From: Chloroflexota bacterium
Lineage (GTDB): Bacteria > Chloroflexota > Anaerolineae > Anaerolineales > Villigracilaceae
DNA: 64,000 nt
Assembly: GCA_016235425.1 (NCBI GenBank)
Contig: JACRLC010000069.1
Span: 1-64,000, forward strand
Direction: 5' to 3'
Position 1 is the first letter of the stretch, and each line of letters opens with the position of its first letter. Of the stretch, positions 25,536 to 33,691 are shown piece after piece. The notes under the pieces were generated by a model. The model was not told the DNA's origin. It was given only the letters and a program-made list of their open reading frames with translations, and made no database searches. The position numbers were made by a program, and so were the translations under genes.

Positions 25536-25608
25536 TCGCGCAGATTTCGCGGATGCGCGCGGATTTTTAAAAACCAATTCGCGTAATTCGCGGCTGAGGT
25601 TTTGGGCT
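25536..25608. repeat. dispersed intergenic repeat, copy B
   Basis: Same AATTCGCG/CGCGGCTGAGG text as 15-91, without the GATGTG...ATCACC end. Confidence 0.6.
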
Positions 25609-25636
25609 TTCCCGTGAAGAATGGTCGAGTCAAAAA

Positions 25637-25682
25637 TAAGCACAAAGAACACGAAAAAGAGTCTTCGTGTTCTTTGTGCTTA
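25637..25682. repeat. 19-bp perfect palindrome (terminator between convergent genes)
   Basis: Arms TAAGCACAAAGAACACGAA and its complement (25637-25655, 25664-25682), loop 8 nt, between convergent lgt and sulfotransferase genes. Member of the CACGAAG family. Confidence 0.75.
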
Positions 25683-25696
25683 TAAACCTGCCATCA

Positions 25697-26893
25697 TTAA
25701 TCCGAAACCGGGATTTGTGCGGGTTGATCCACTCTCGGCTCTGTCCATTCGCGTTTGTCGAATCTGAATCTCTCGAAGATGTCGGGATAAAGCGAAATGA
25801 TCTGCTGGTGTGTGAACCCCATTTCCTCGTAAGAGTAAATGTGATCGCTTTGGTAGGCGAGAGTTTCATCCACGCTTTGCGCCACGATCTGATCCAGCCA
25901 CGGCTGTTCGGCGTAACCGAACCGCTTGTAGAAGTGACGGATGACGCGCTCCGGGTCGCTGATCAGATCGTCGTATTTGATGATCAAGTGGTTTTGGGAT
26001 GAATGCGCATCCAGGTAACTCAGCGGATGCTGATACCAGAACTGCGTCATCTTTACGATCTCATCGAGATAGAGATATTGCTCCTTCGGTTCGGTGAACA
26101 CACTGCGGGCATAATTGATCCACGATGCAGTGGATGGCAACATATCCAGCGGGTTGCGGACAAGGTAAATAATGCGCGCATTGGGAAAGAACTCTACGAG
26201 CGTCTCGATCTTCGAGCTGAAGGCGGGGTTCTTGGCAACGAAATGCCGCTTGCCGGTTGCATACAAATGCCGCTGGAGCATGGACTTGTAAAACGCCATG
26301 ATGCGCCGCTTTTGTTCGGGCTTGAGTGCTTCATCGAAAAATTGATACGGCGGCATCTCGTCCATGAACGGGAAGAGGAACGAGACGAAATACGTTGACC
26401 AGATGTGCATCAAAATATTCTCGTCCTCCTCGGGCTGAAAGAACGAGATGCGATGGATGCGGACTTGTCCGAGCGAGCGGCGGTCAAACGCCATGGCCGC
26501 GCGTTTGAGCGGACTGCCGAAGATGTGATCCACGCGCCCGATGGCCTGTACAATTTTTTTCGATGTGATGGACGGCGATAGATAAATGTCCCACGTGGTG
26601 AGACTGGTGAAGTTTTCCGTATCGCGCGAAAGCAGGCGGTGCAAAAAGGTCGAGCCGCTGCGGAAGTTGCCGAGAATAAAAAGCGGCTTTTCCATGGGAT
26701 GTTTTTTATAAGCGGGGAAGAAAACTTCATCCAGCAAAATTCCCAGCCAGATGAAGAGCGAACCGATCGGCCAGACGAAATAAAACAGCAGGATGAAGAT
26801 GAGTCGTTTGCGGGTGAGCCGTGCAGGGGTGTTCTGTGACTTAAAGAAAGAGCGATAAGCCATGCGCCAGAACAGCCAGAAGTTATAGGTCAT
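25697..26893 (-). CDS. sulfotransferase family protein
   Basis: Would transfer sulfate from PAPS to an alcohol or sugar. 398 aa. N-terminal hydrophobic stretch (about 31-55), then the PAPS 5'-phosphosulfate loop GNFRSGSTFLHRLL (75-88) and the 3'-phosphate motif RIIYLVRNPLDMLPS. The length and membrane segment match membrane-tethered Sulfotransfer_3-type enzymes. Substrate unknown. It is monocistronic between convergent lgt and the tautomerase gene. Confidence 0.88.
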   Translation of the reverse strand: MTYNFWLFWRMAYRSFFKSQNTPARLTRKRLIFILLFYFVWPIGSLFIWLGILLDEVFFPAYKKHPMEKPLFILGNFRSGSTFLHRLLSRDTENFTSLTTWDIYLSPSITSKKIVQAIGRVDHIFGSPLKRAAMAFDRRSLGQVRIHRISFFQPEEDENILMHIWSTYFVSFLFPFMDEMPPYQFFDEALKPEQKRRIMAFYKSMLQRHLYATGKRHFVAKNPAFSSKIETLVEFFPNARIIYLVRNPLDMLPSTASWINYARSVFTEPKEQYLYLDEIVKMTQFWYQHPLSYLDAHSSQNHLIIKYDDLISDPERVIRHFYKRFGYAEQPWLDQIVAQSVDETLAYQSDHIYSYEEMGFTHQQIISLYPDIFERFRFDKREWTEPRVDQPAQIPVSD

Positions 26894-27009
26894 TTGAAAG
26901 CAAATCCTTTACCCCGCTGATTTCGGCGGGACTGCAACATTGAAGAAGGCCGCGCGGGCCTTCTTTTCGTCATTGTATCAGAGAATCCAATCCGGCAATT
27001 AACGGCAAG

Positions 27010-27378
27010 TTAAGGCTCCAATAATTTTCCGCCAAAGGCCACGCGCCCACGCGCTTCCGCTTCATAAAGAATGTGGACGTTCTCCTTCGGACGATTGCAG
27101 ACTCCCGCGATGGATTCTGCCAACCGGTCTGCCTCCTCCCTCAAACCATCCGCATCAACCCTGGACTTTAGAACTGATACGAACACAGGAAAGATATCCA
27201 CGCTGAGGCCGCTTCCGTTTTCCGCGTAATGAGCGGAGTCTATTCCACGCAGTTTCACCCATGTCCCAAGCGGACGCGATGCAAAGACTTCGCCTGCCGC
27301 GTCTGCAATGCGTGCGGCGAGATCGGGGGCAAGCGTTTCACCGGGTTTGAGGACGATTTCAACGTCGAGGATGGGCAT
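27010..27378 (-). CDS. tautomerase-superfamily protein
   Basis: 122 aa. Begins Met-Pro-Ile, giving the catalytic N-terminal proline of the tautomerase/MIF fold after Met removal. Length fits a CHMI- or MIF-like single chain of two beta-alpha-beta units rather than the 60-residue 4-OT type. Last gene of a minus-strand run, 6 bp after the SRPBCC gene. Substrate unknown. Confidence 0.75.
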   Translation of the reverse strand: MPILDVEIVLKPGETLAPDLAARIADAAGEVFASRPLGTWVKLRGIDSAHYAENGSGLSVDIFPVFVSVLKSRVDADGLREEADRLAESIAGVCNRPKENVHILYEAEARGRVAFGGKLLEP

Positions 27379-27384
27379 GAGGCC

Positions 27385-27831
27385 TCAATGATCCTGGCTC
27401 TCCGCAAAAGCTTTAATTCTTTGAAGCATTTCACCGTGAGCCTGGTCAGCCTGTTTGAAGGCGTAATCGAAAAGTATGTCCGGCGCTTTGAGCGTGATGG
27501 TCTCATGCAGAATCACGCCGCCCTCGCAAGGAGTGACTTTGGTGACGTTGATGACGGTCGTATTCGGCGACTGATATGCTTCGGTATGGACGGTATCTTC
27601 GGTGACGGCGAGAATATCGGCGCGGTATTTGATCTTGAATTTGAACGGCCCCCATTGCAGTTGGTCGGTGATAAAGTAACGGCGCACACCGGCAGGCTCA
27701 TCTTTTGCGCGTTCCACGTTGACAATGAGCGGGTGGATTTTCTGATGCTGGCTGTAATCCGCGATCAGGTTGATGACAGTCTTCGCGTTGGCTCGGATGA
27801 ATATTTCTTTTTCGAAGGTTCCCTGTTTCAT
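27385..27831 (-). CDS. SRPBCC-fold protein
   Basis: 148 aa. KEIFIRANAKTVINLIADYSQHQKIHP is the typical start of the START/polyketide-cyclase fold, a hydrophobic-ligand cup; the long C-terminal helix follows. Six bp before the tautomerase gene, so likely co-transcribed. No catalytic residue can be named. Confidence 0.75.
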   Translation of the reverse strand: MKQGTFEKEIFIRANAKTVINLIADYSQHQKIHPLIVNVERAKDEPAGVRRYFITDQLQWGPFKFKIKYRADILAVTEDTVHTEAYQSPNTTVINVTKVTPCEGGVILHETITLKAPDILFDYAFKQADQAHGEMLQRIKAFAESQDH

Positions 27832-27986
27832 GCGCTGATTATACCGTTGTCAGGTGGATCGGATTTCTTTTTGAAATTGCTCGAAGCCTCGGCGCGCCAG
27901 TTTTCTCAATTCATCGAACAGAGCCGGTTCAATAATTCAGGCTCGCTTTCTGCCCAAACCTTCGGGACGGTGTGTAACACCAGTAA

Positions 27987-28517
27987 TTACTTTTTAAGAA
28001 CAGCAACTGCTCTTGAGATTTTCACGATGTTCAAATTGCCGTACGTCTTTTCTACGAAATCGGTTAACTGCAAGGCATGGGAAACATGGTCATTCCATTG
28101 TTCATCGGGCATCCATGCCGCATCGAGCAGGTTGGACACTTTATCGTAGAGTTTCATTAGTTTTGCAATGCTGCTTCGTTCCCAGAGAAATATTTTCTCC
28201 TGCTCGAAGCCATCCGGGAAGGTCATTTCTTCCACGAGTGTTTTCACTTCCGGCTCGACCTCCTCAGGGAGGGGAAAGTCTGTATCTTCCAATATGTCGT
28301 GCCATAACAATGCTTTGTACCCTATTAAACGAACATCCTCCGCCAGGGACGTTTCCGTAAGCAGGGTCATTCCGCACCAGATGGGATGAATCGCGTATGG
28401 TGTTGACCGATCCCACAGACGGATTTTTGCATCGTCTGTTTTGCCGTGATGCGTGTGGGCGTCAATGGTCACTTCAATGGAGGCTTTGATCTCGTTTGCG
28501 AATTGTTCAGTGTTCAT
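27987..28517 (-). CDS. HD-domain hydrolase (RelA/SpoT hydrolase-like)
   Basis: 176 aa from ATG 28517; codons upstream of this are repeat DNA. YAIHPIWCGMTLL with His44 and LWHDILEDT with His73-Asp74 match the metal-binding HD motif of SpoT/Mesh1-type (p)ppGpp hydrolases; no synthetase domain is present. A small stand-alone hydrolase of ppGpp or another nucleotide is likely, but the substrate is inference. Confidence 0.75.
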   Translation of the reverse strand: MNTEQFANEIKASIEVTIDAHTHHGKTDDAKIRLWDRSTPYAIHPIWCGMTLLTETSLAEDVRLIGYKALLWHDILEDTDFPLPEEVEPEVKTLVEEMTFPDGFEQEKIFLWERSSIAKLMKLYDKVSNLLDAAWMPDEQWNDHVSHALQLTDFVEKTYGNLNIVKISRAVAVLKK

Positions 28518-28590
28518 TTGAGCCTGCGCTTTGTCCAACCGGGGAAAATCGAATTGAGAGAGAAACTTATTTTTATCAGGGCTTTCGCCT

Positions 28591-28641
28591 GGAGTGCAAA
28601 ATCTCCTGATTTTGCGCCGAAGTCGGGAGACTTCGGACTCC
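28591..28641. repeat. three-way-junction GGAGT/ACTCC element
   Basis: GGAGT (28591-28595), hairpin GCAAAATC-TCCT-GATTTTGC (28596-28615), hairpin CCGAAGTC-GGGA-GACTTCGG (28617-28636), ACTCC (28637-28641). The outer GGAGT pairs with ACTCC, so the RNA or single strand can form a closed three-way junction. Confidence 0.7.
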
Positions 28642-28660
28642 GTGAAAGCGAAAGTCCTAT

Positions 28661-29404
28661 TTATGATAACCTGTCGTTGCACACTTTGACCCAGGCCGCG
28701 TCCATTTTGATGAGCCGGTTCTTTTTCAGGTTTTCCTTCATGATCCAGCGGATATCCTTGTTCCGGCTGGACAGCCATTTTTCCATCAACGGCTTGCCTG
28801 TTTCAGGCAGGGCGGCGACAGCGACGCTCCAGCAGTAACCCATTCCCTGCCGCAAGATCTTGAATTCTTCGTTTGCAGGGGATTCGGCTGCTTCCATCTT
28901 CTTTGTGATTGTATCCAGGATTTGCAGCGCTTGTTTTGCAACCTTGACTTCTTTCAATAGACGCGGTTCAGCCAGTGCAGCCGCGACTGCGCGCTTTTCC
29001 AGCCAGTTGCCGTTGCTCCATTTTTTCATTTCTTTCAATAACAAATCCATGCTTTGATCGCCCACTAACTGGAGCGCGGTCGCGGTCGCTTCACGGATTC
29101 GCCAGCGCGGATCGGAGGCGTAGCCGCGCAGTCGGACAAATTGCTCATGGTCCCCGTTGGCGATCAGTTTGCCCAGGCCCAGCACACCGCAGAAGACCAA
29201 AAATACTTCGGGCGTGTTTTCCTTTGCTCCTTCAAATGGAATGGACAGAAATTCTTCGATCTGTTTCCTGTTTGCCTCCTCGGCAACCGCGTGCGCCAAT
29301 TCCAAATTCCCGCGCGGACCCGGCAGGCCGGAATTCTTCCGCAGGAAAGGAGCCCAGTTTTTCAACTCTTTTAGTTGCTGGCGGTAGTTGTTGATGCTGG
29401 ACAT
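28661..29404 (-). CDS. HEAT-repeat-like protein
   Basis: 247 aa from ATG 29404, which overlaps the stop of the upstream gene by one base (TAATG). All-helical; SDPRWRIREATATALQLVG and NGNWLEKRAVAAALAEPRLL are HEAT/ARM-type helical pairs. Such scaffolds bind proteins or, in AlkD-type proteins, DNA; no catalytic motif is seen. It forms a coupled pair with the next helical protein. Confidence 0.7.
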   Translation of the reverse strand: MSSINNYRQQLKELKNWAPFLRKNSGLPGPRGNLELAHAVAEEANRKQIEEFLSIPFEGAKENTPEVFLVFCGVLGLGKLIANGDHEQFVRLRGYASDPRWRIREATATALQLVGDQSMDLLLKEMKKWSNGNWLEKRAVAAALAEPRLLKEVKVAKQALQILDTITKKMEAAESPANEEFKILRQGMGYCWSVAVAALPETGKPLMEKWLSSRNKDIRWIMKENLKKNRLIKMDAAWVKVCNDRLS

Positions 29405-30045
29405 TATTCGCGCTTCTTTCCAAATTCCTTGGCGGCCTTGCGCGTTTTTGAACTGCTGCATTCCAGTTGATCTTTTGCGAAGGCGATGACCCTCTTTTTG
29501 TCTTTCGGTGACAGGGTGTCGAAGAGTTGATCGAAGGCGTTGATAACGTCTGCTTTGAGCAGGTCTTTGCGGCTGAGCGGATGTTTGGTTTCTTCTATGT
29601 TCAACAGGCAGGCAATAATTTTGCTTTGAAAATCCGGCCGCGCTTGGTAGATCAGGCCGATGGTTTCCAGAAAGTAGTGACTGACCATTACCTTTGTATC
29701 GTCGAGCAACGTCAGGTAATGATCGAAGATTGGGTCGAGTCTGCAATCCGCATCCACGGACGCGAGATGGGCAATGGCCTGTGCGCCCACCGAGCGATGA
29801 AAGCCGTTGGGACTGTCAATCCCTTCGGCAAAGCGATTCCAGTAGGGATAGAACAACCCCGGCTGGGCCTCGATGGCGCGGAAAAGCACGCGCACACAGT
29901 TGTAGCGGTAGGTCTCATTTTTGGCGAAACTTCCCTCCACAAGTTCGCCGCGCAGTTTGGCATCTTTGAGCACAGGCTGGACGGCATCGTAGAGGGTTTC
30001 CGGTTCTTTTTGCGTCAGGATTTTTCTTGCAGTTGCGGTGTCCAT
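29404..30045 (-). CDS. HEAT-repeat-like helical protein
   Basis: 213 aa. Helical repeats around FHRSVGAQAIAHLASVD and FLETIGLIYQARPDFQSKIIACLLNI; the C-terminus is very basic (SKTRKAAKEFGKKRE). It is translationally coupled to the downstream HEAT-like gene. Possibly a recent duplication or a two-part scaffold. Confidence 0.7.
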   Translation of the reverse strand: MDTATARKILTQKEPETLYDAVQPVLKDAKLRGELVEGSFAKNETYRYNCVRVLFRAIEAQPGLFYPYWNRFAEGIDSPNGFHRSVGAQAIAHLASVDADCRLDPIFDHYLTLLDDTKVMVSHYFLETIGLIYQARPDFQSKIIACLLNIEETKHPLSRKDLLKADVINAFDQLFDTLSPKDKKRVIAFAKDQLECSSSKTRKAAKEFGKKRE

Positions 30046-30067
30046 TGGTTTTCCTCATTTTTGCCTG

Positions 30068-30130
30068 AGGTGACGCCACTTATTTTGTCGCTTGTTCCGA
30101 GCAGAGTCATCCCAAAGTGACTGTCACCTT
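30068..30130. repeat. AAAGTGACTGTCACCTT element
   Basis: AAAGTGACTGTCACCTT (30114-30130) is identical to 33660-33676; an imperfect inverted arm GAGGTGACGCCACTT is at 30068-30082. Lies between the NTF2-like gene and the HEAT gene. Confidence 0.6.
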
Positions 30131-30132
30131 TA

Positions 30133-30519
30133 TTAAACGCGCTGAGTATATGACCAGTGCGTCTGGATGATCTGCCAGCGGTCATCGTCACGCCGGTAGA
30201 CTTCGGTGCAATTCCAGCGGTCTTGTGACTCTCCAGTGTACGAAACGTAATTGAACGTCAACACAGCCGCGTCGCCACAGACTTGCACCAGCGGGTTGAG
30301 CAGTTCGTAACGGTCAATGTGGATTTGGCCGCGGATTTTTTCGTAGTATTGCGTGAGCGCCTCCAGGCCGTCTATCCGTTTTTCGAGATAAGGATCGAAG
30401 TAGACAACATCGGAAGCGGAAATTTCAAGGAAGCCGGATGGGTCGCCTTGACCCCAACGGTCAAGGGCCGAACGTTCGAGGGAGATGATAATGGAGGGGA
30501 TGGCTTGGTTGGTTTTCAT
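30133..30519 (-). CDS. NTF2-like (SnoaL/DUF4440-type) protein
   Basis: 128 aa. Cone-shaped alpha+beta barrel pattern: SALDRWGQGDPSGFLEISASDVVYFDP, DGLEALTQYYEKIRG, and the terminal WQIIQTHWSYT. Typical of small ligand-binding or isomerase-like proteins; function cannot be set from sequence. First gene of the minus-strand run toward the tautomerase. Confidence 0.75.
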   Translation of the reverse strand: MKTNQAIPSIIISLERSALDRWGQGDPSGFLEISASDVVYFDPYLEKRIDGLEALTQYYEKIRGQIHIDRYELLNPLVQVCGDAAVLTFNYVSYTGESQDRWNCTEVYRRDDDRWQIIQTHWSYTQRV

Positions 30520-30530
30520 ATTTTAGAAAA

Positions 30531-31088
30531 TTATTCCACCGCGATCTTCACAAACACTGGATCCCCAAAAGCGACCCCATCCGGGCCATACGCCTGCCAC
30601 GCGGATTCGTAGTTTCCAATCTCATTCGGCGCGATGAAGATAACCCTCAAAGTGACCTGCGTCCCTGCCCGCGCGGGAAACAACGCCTGTTCCGCCGCCG
30701 CGCCGAGCGTGTCGCCGCCAATCCATTTCAGACGGTAGCGCGAGTCCCAGTTGCAGGAGCCGCTGTTGCTGACGATCCATTGCTTGTCAATGCTCGCGCC
30801 GGGTGAGACGATGGTTCCGTCGGGGACGGTGGCGTCGTTCACGAAGGTCAGGTTATCGGTGCAAGGAGGAATGGCTGTGGGAGTTGTGGGAGTGGGGGAT
30901 AGTGCAGGCGCGGACGTGAATAATTGCGGGACGGGCGTAGTGGTGGAGAGAATGGCAGTCGGCCCGGATTTGGTTGGTGGGCGAAAGGGCGTGGGCGTGG
31001 ATGTCGGCGCACAGGCTGTAATCAACCATAGAAAAATAAAGATGAACGCAGATACAACTTTTAAAAATCCATGTGTATCCGCGTTCAT
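30531..31088 (-). CDS. lipoprotein with NBR1-type Ig-like domain
   Basis: 185 aa. Lipobox LITAC (Cys26), Thr/Pro-rich linker to about residue 75, then an NBR1-like Ig fold (FVNDATVPDGTIVSPGASIDKQWIVSNSGSCNW). Surface-exposed binding protein. The start codon and first ten or so residues lie inside a palindrome (31040-31090), and no other start codon precedes the hydrophobic segment. Confidence 0.8.
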   Translation of the reverse strand: MNADTHGFLKVVSAFIFIFLWLITACAPTSTPTPFRPPTKSGPTAILSTTTPVPQLFTSAPALSPTPTTPTAIPPCTDNLTFVNDATVPDGTIVSPGASIDKQWIVSNSGSCNWDSRYRLKWIGGDTLGAAAEQALFPARAGTQVTLRVIFIAPNEIGNYESAWQAYGPDGVAFGDPVFVKIAVE

Positions 31089-31090
31089 CT
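31040..31090. repeat. palindrome overlapping a lipoprotein start
   Basis: AGATGAACGCAGATAC (31040-31055) and GTATCCGCGTTCATCT (31075-31090), 15 of 16 pairs, loop 19 nt. It contains the ATG of the NBR1-domain lipoprotein. Confidence 0.7.
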
Positions 31091-31103
31091 GTGCTTCCCT
31101 AAT

Positions 31104-31128
31104 AAAAAAGGCGACCGCGAGGGTCGCC
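31104..31128 (-). terminator. recA terminator
   Basis: GGCGACC/GGTCGCC stem (31110-31116, 31122-31128) followed by TTTTTT on the minus strand, ten bases after the recA stop. Confidence 0.8.
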
Positions 31129-31137
31129 CCTACGATT

Positions 31138-32256
31138 TTATACTTCCTCTTCCGCCGCGACTGCCGTGGTTTCTCCGCCGCCTTCGCTCATGTCAATCGG
31201 CATGACGATTTCGCCGCTCAACGCCTTCTGCCTCACCACGCCTTCGATCTCGGCCATCAGATCGGGATTGTTTCGCAGATATTCCTTCGCATTCTCGCGC
31301 CCCTGACCGATACGGATGTCGCCATACGAGAAGAACGCGCCACGCTTCGTGATGACCTCGAGTTTGGTCGCCAAATCGAGCAGATCACCAGCCTTTGAGA
31401 TGCCTTCGTTGAACATGATGTCGAACTCGGCGGTGCGGAACGGCGGCGAGACTTTGTTCTTGACCACGCGCACGCGCGTCCGGTTGCCGATCACTTCCTC
31501 ACCCACTTTAATGGACTGGATACGGCGCACGTCGAGGCGAACCGAAGCATAGAACTTGAGCGCCTGTCCGCCGGTAGTGGTTTCGGGGTTGCCGAACATG
31601 ACACCGATCTTCTGGCGCAGTTGGTTGGTGAAAATGACGGCGGTCTTGGTCTGGTTGATTGCGCCGCTCAATTTGCGAAGCGCCTGGGACATCAACCGCG
31701 CCTGCACGCCCATGGTGGGATCGCCCATGTCGCCTTCGATTTCGGAGCGCGGCACGAGCGCGGCCACCGAGTCAATGACCACCACATCCACCGCGCCTGA
31801 GCGGACGAGAGTCTCCGCGATTTCGAGCGCCTGTTCGCCGGTATCCGGCTGTGAGACGAGCAGGTTGTCAATGTCCACGCCACAGCGCGCCGCGTAGGCG
31901 GGATCGAGCGCGTGCTCCATGTCAATGTACGCGGCGGTTCCGCCCATCTTCTGCGCTTCGGCCACGATGTGCTGGCAGATGGTCGTTTTACCGGAAGATT
32001 CCGGGCCATAGATTTCGCTAATGCGTCCGCGCGGGATGCCGCCCACGCCGAGGGCAATGTCCAACGATAAAGAGCCGGTGGGGAAGATTTCGGTCTGCAT
32101 CCCGTGGGCCTCGCCCAGGCGCATGATCGAACCATCTCCGTAACGTTTAAGAATATCGCCAACGGCCTTGTCGAGCACGGCGCGTTTGGCGTTGTCCACA
32201 TTTTCATTAACTTGTTGTTCAGCGGCGGCGGAAGCGCGGGATGATTTTCGAGCCAT
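31138..32256 (-). CDS. recA: recombinase RecA
   Basis: 372 aa, usual length. Forms filaments on single-stranded DNA for strand exchange and triggers LexA self-cleavage. Walker A GPESSGKT, the catalytic MEHALDP segment, loop L1 ([23 protein letters not shown]) and loop L2 ([22 protein letters not shown]) are intact. Promoter with an internal LexA-type box at 32348-32375. Confidence 0.98.
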   Translation of the reverse strand: MARKSSRASAAAEQQVNENVDNAKRAVLDKAVGDILKRYGDGSIMRLGEAHGMQTEIFPTGSLSLDIALGVGGIPRGRISEIYGPESSGKTTICQHIVAEAQKMGGTAAYIDMEHALDPAYAARCGVDIDNLLVSQPDTGEQALEIAETLVRSGAVDVVVIDSVAALVPRSEIEGDMGDPTMGVQARLMSQALRKLSGAINQTKTAVIFTNQLRQKIGVMFGNPETTTGGQALKFYASVRLDVRRIQSIKVGEEVIGNRTRVRVVKNKVSPPFRTAEFDIMFNEGISKAGDLLDLATKLEVITKRGAFFSYGDIRIGQGRENAKEYLRNNPDLMAEIEGVVRQKALSGEIVMPIDMSEGGGETTAVAAEEEV

Positions 32257-32347
32257 GATTTATTTCTCCATTACAAGTGTAAGTGTCAAAGTTTGTGTAC
32301 AGGCACCGCAGCATCCATTTGTTTTTGTGAGAAGTTGCGGTGCAGGC

Positions 32348-32375
32348 AGTATAGCACAGATGTTCGGTGCGTCAA
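32348..32375 (-). promoter_or_regulatory. recA promoter with LexA-type box
   Basis: Minus strand TTGACG (32375-32370), 16-bp spacer, TATACT (32353-32348). The spacer contains CGAACATCTGTGC (32366-32354), one mismatch from the Gram-positive-type LexA box CGAAC-N4-GTTC. Repressor bound there would block RNA polymerase. Confidence 0.75.
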
Positions 32376-32385
32376 GGTGTTGAGT

Positions 32386-32576
32386 TTGGTGATTACCCAC
32401 CAGTCTGTTTGCGTCATTCAAGATAACTCGGCAGGATTCTTTTGCCGCGGATTTCGAGAATCTTCGCGGATTGGTTTAAAAAATTCGCGCCAATTAGCGT
32501 AATTCGCGGCTGAAAATTTGCGGAAATGACAGGCGCAAAGATGTGAGCGATCACCAGATTGAGCGTCAGGTGTCAT
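32386..32576. repeat. dispersed intergenic repeat, copy C (MITE-like)
   Basis: Imperfect terminal arms GGTGATTACCCAC...GCGTCATT (32386-32418) and AATGACAGGCGC...GAGCGATCACC (about 32524-32556) enclose the same CGCGGATTTCG/CGCGGCTGA text as copies A and B. No coding potential. Confidence 0.6.
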
Positions 32577-32584
32577 GTTTCAAA

Positions 32585-33691
32585 TCAGGGCGTGGGAGTA
32601 ACCGTCGAAACGGGGACAGGCAAAAAGTCGAGGGTGGGAGCGAGGGGGCGGGAAATGTCGAAGCCGTCGTTGCCCGTAAACGTGAAGTACGTCACCTGGC
32701 CGGGATAAATTTCCACCCATGTCTGCCGGTCTTTTTCCTTGATCGGATTTTTTTCGTCCACGTAATGTAACGTCAATTTGTAAAGCCCGGCGGGCAGGTC
32801 GCCGAGGACGACGTTTTCGTTGTAATACGGGTCGGGGTTGATCGCGCCGCCGCCGTACGTTTTGACGATGCGCGTGATGCCGTTCTCCTCCGACCTCACC
32901 GCAATTTGAAGTTGTTGGAGGGCCACGCCTTTGGTGTCCGTCACGCGTCCCACCAGAACGCCCCAGCCTTGAGGCGGCGCGATCCATAATTCGGGATTGT
33001 ACGTGTGGTGAAATGAGTTGGTTGGAAAGCGGACTTCAAAGTGCAGGTGCGGCCCGGTGGTCGCGCCCGTCGCGCCGACAAAACCCAGCAGGTCGCCCGT
33101 TTGGACGTGCGCGCCCTCGACGGCGGTAATCCTGCTCATGTGAGCGTAGACCGTGTAAAGCTGCTGATCCTTGTATCCAAAATCATGGCGCACGACGACC
33201 GCCAGCCCATATGGGTCGGTTACGTCGCCGGGGGTTTCGCGGAAGAGTCCCCAGTCCGTCCAAATGACAGTGCCAGGCCCCGCAGCCATGATCGGCGTGC
33301 CGTCGGGCGCGGGGATATCCACGCCGGTGTGGACGATGTTCGGCGCGAAGAAGATTCCGCCGTAGCGATAATCTGCCAGCGGCCAGTTGACCTGGTTTGC
33401 CGCGATGGGGCGCGCAAAATAAAAATGGTCGTATGGAGACATCGCCCACGGCACAGGATACAAAGGAGGACGCCATCCCGAAACGGGTTCCGCGCCTGGG
33501 GTTGGAAGCGTTAAACGAAATGGTTCGGGCGTTGGAGTCTGCGGCGCTTCAAACTGGACCTCCTCCTGGGTGGCCGCCAAATCAGCGATCACCGGTGTTG
33601 GGTTGACTCCGCCAAGCGCGGTGCAGGAGGAGAGGAGAATAAAGGTGACAGTCACTTTCAAAGTGACTGTCACCTTGCCAAGACATTTCAT
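32585..33691 (-). CDS. M23-domain lipoprotein
   Basis: 368 aa. Signal peptide with lipobox LLSSC; residues about 1-20 include a KVTVTLKVTVTF stretch encoded by a palindrome. Then an M23 fold with HTGVDIPAPDG and HLHFEVRFP zinc motifs, and a C-terminal beta domain of carboxypeptidase-regulatory type (VGRVTDTKGVALQQLQIAV) about residues 270-350. Envelope peptidoglycan hydrolase or binder. The start at 33691 overlaps the propeller gene stop as ATGA. Confidence 0.85.
   Translation of the reverse strand: MKCLGKVTVTLKVTVTFILLSSCTALGGVNPTPVIADLAATQEEVQFEAPQTPTPEPFRLTLPTPGAEPVSGWRPPLYPVPWAMSPYDHFYFARPIAANQVNWPLADYRYGGIFFAPNIVHTGVDIPAPDGTPIMAAGPGTVIWTDWGLFRETPGDVTDPYGLAVVVRHDFGYKDQQLYTVYAHMSRITAVEGAHVQTGDLLGFVGATGATTGPHLHFEVRFPTNSFHHTYNPELWIAPPQGWGVLVGRVTDTKGVALQQLQIAVRSEENGITRIVKTYGGGAINPDPYYNENVVLGDLPAGLYKLTLHYVDEKNPIKEKDRQTWVEIYPGQVTYFTFTGNDGFDISRPLAPTLDFLPVPVSTVTPTP
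33642..33676. repeat. 35-bp near-perfect palindrome inside a signal peptide
   Basis: AAGGTGACAGTCACTTT (33642-33658) and its complement (33660-33676) with a one-base loop. In frame in the M23 lipoprotein gene; the right arm is identical to 30114-30130. Confidence 0.85.

Noticed and set aside
31108-31130. GGCGACC/GGTCGCC hairpin after recA as a copy of the RAYT REP
   Set aside because: Shares only the GGTCGCC end; it is short and followed by a T-run, so a plain terminator explains it.
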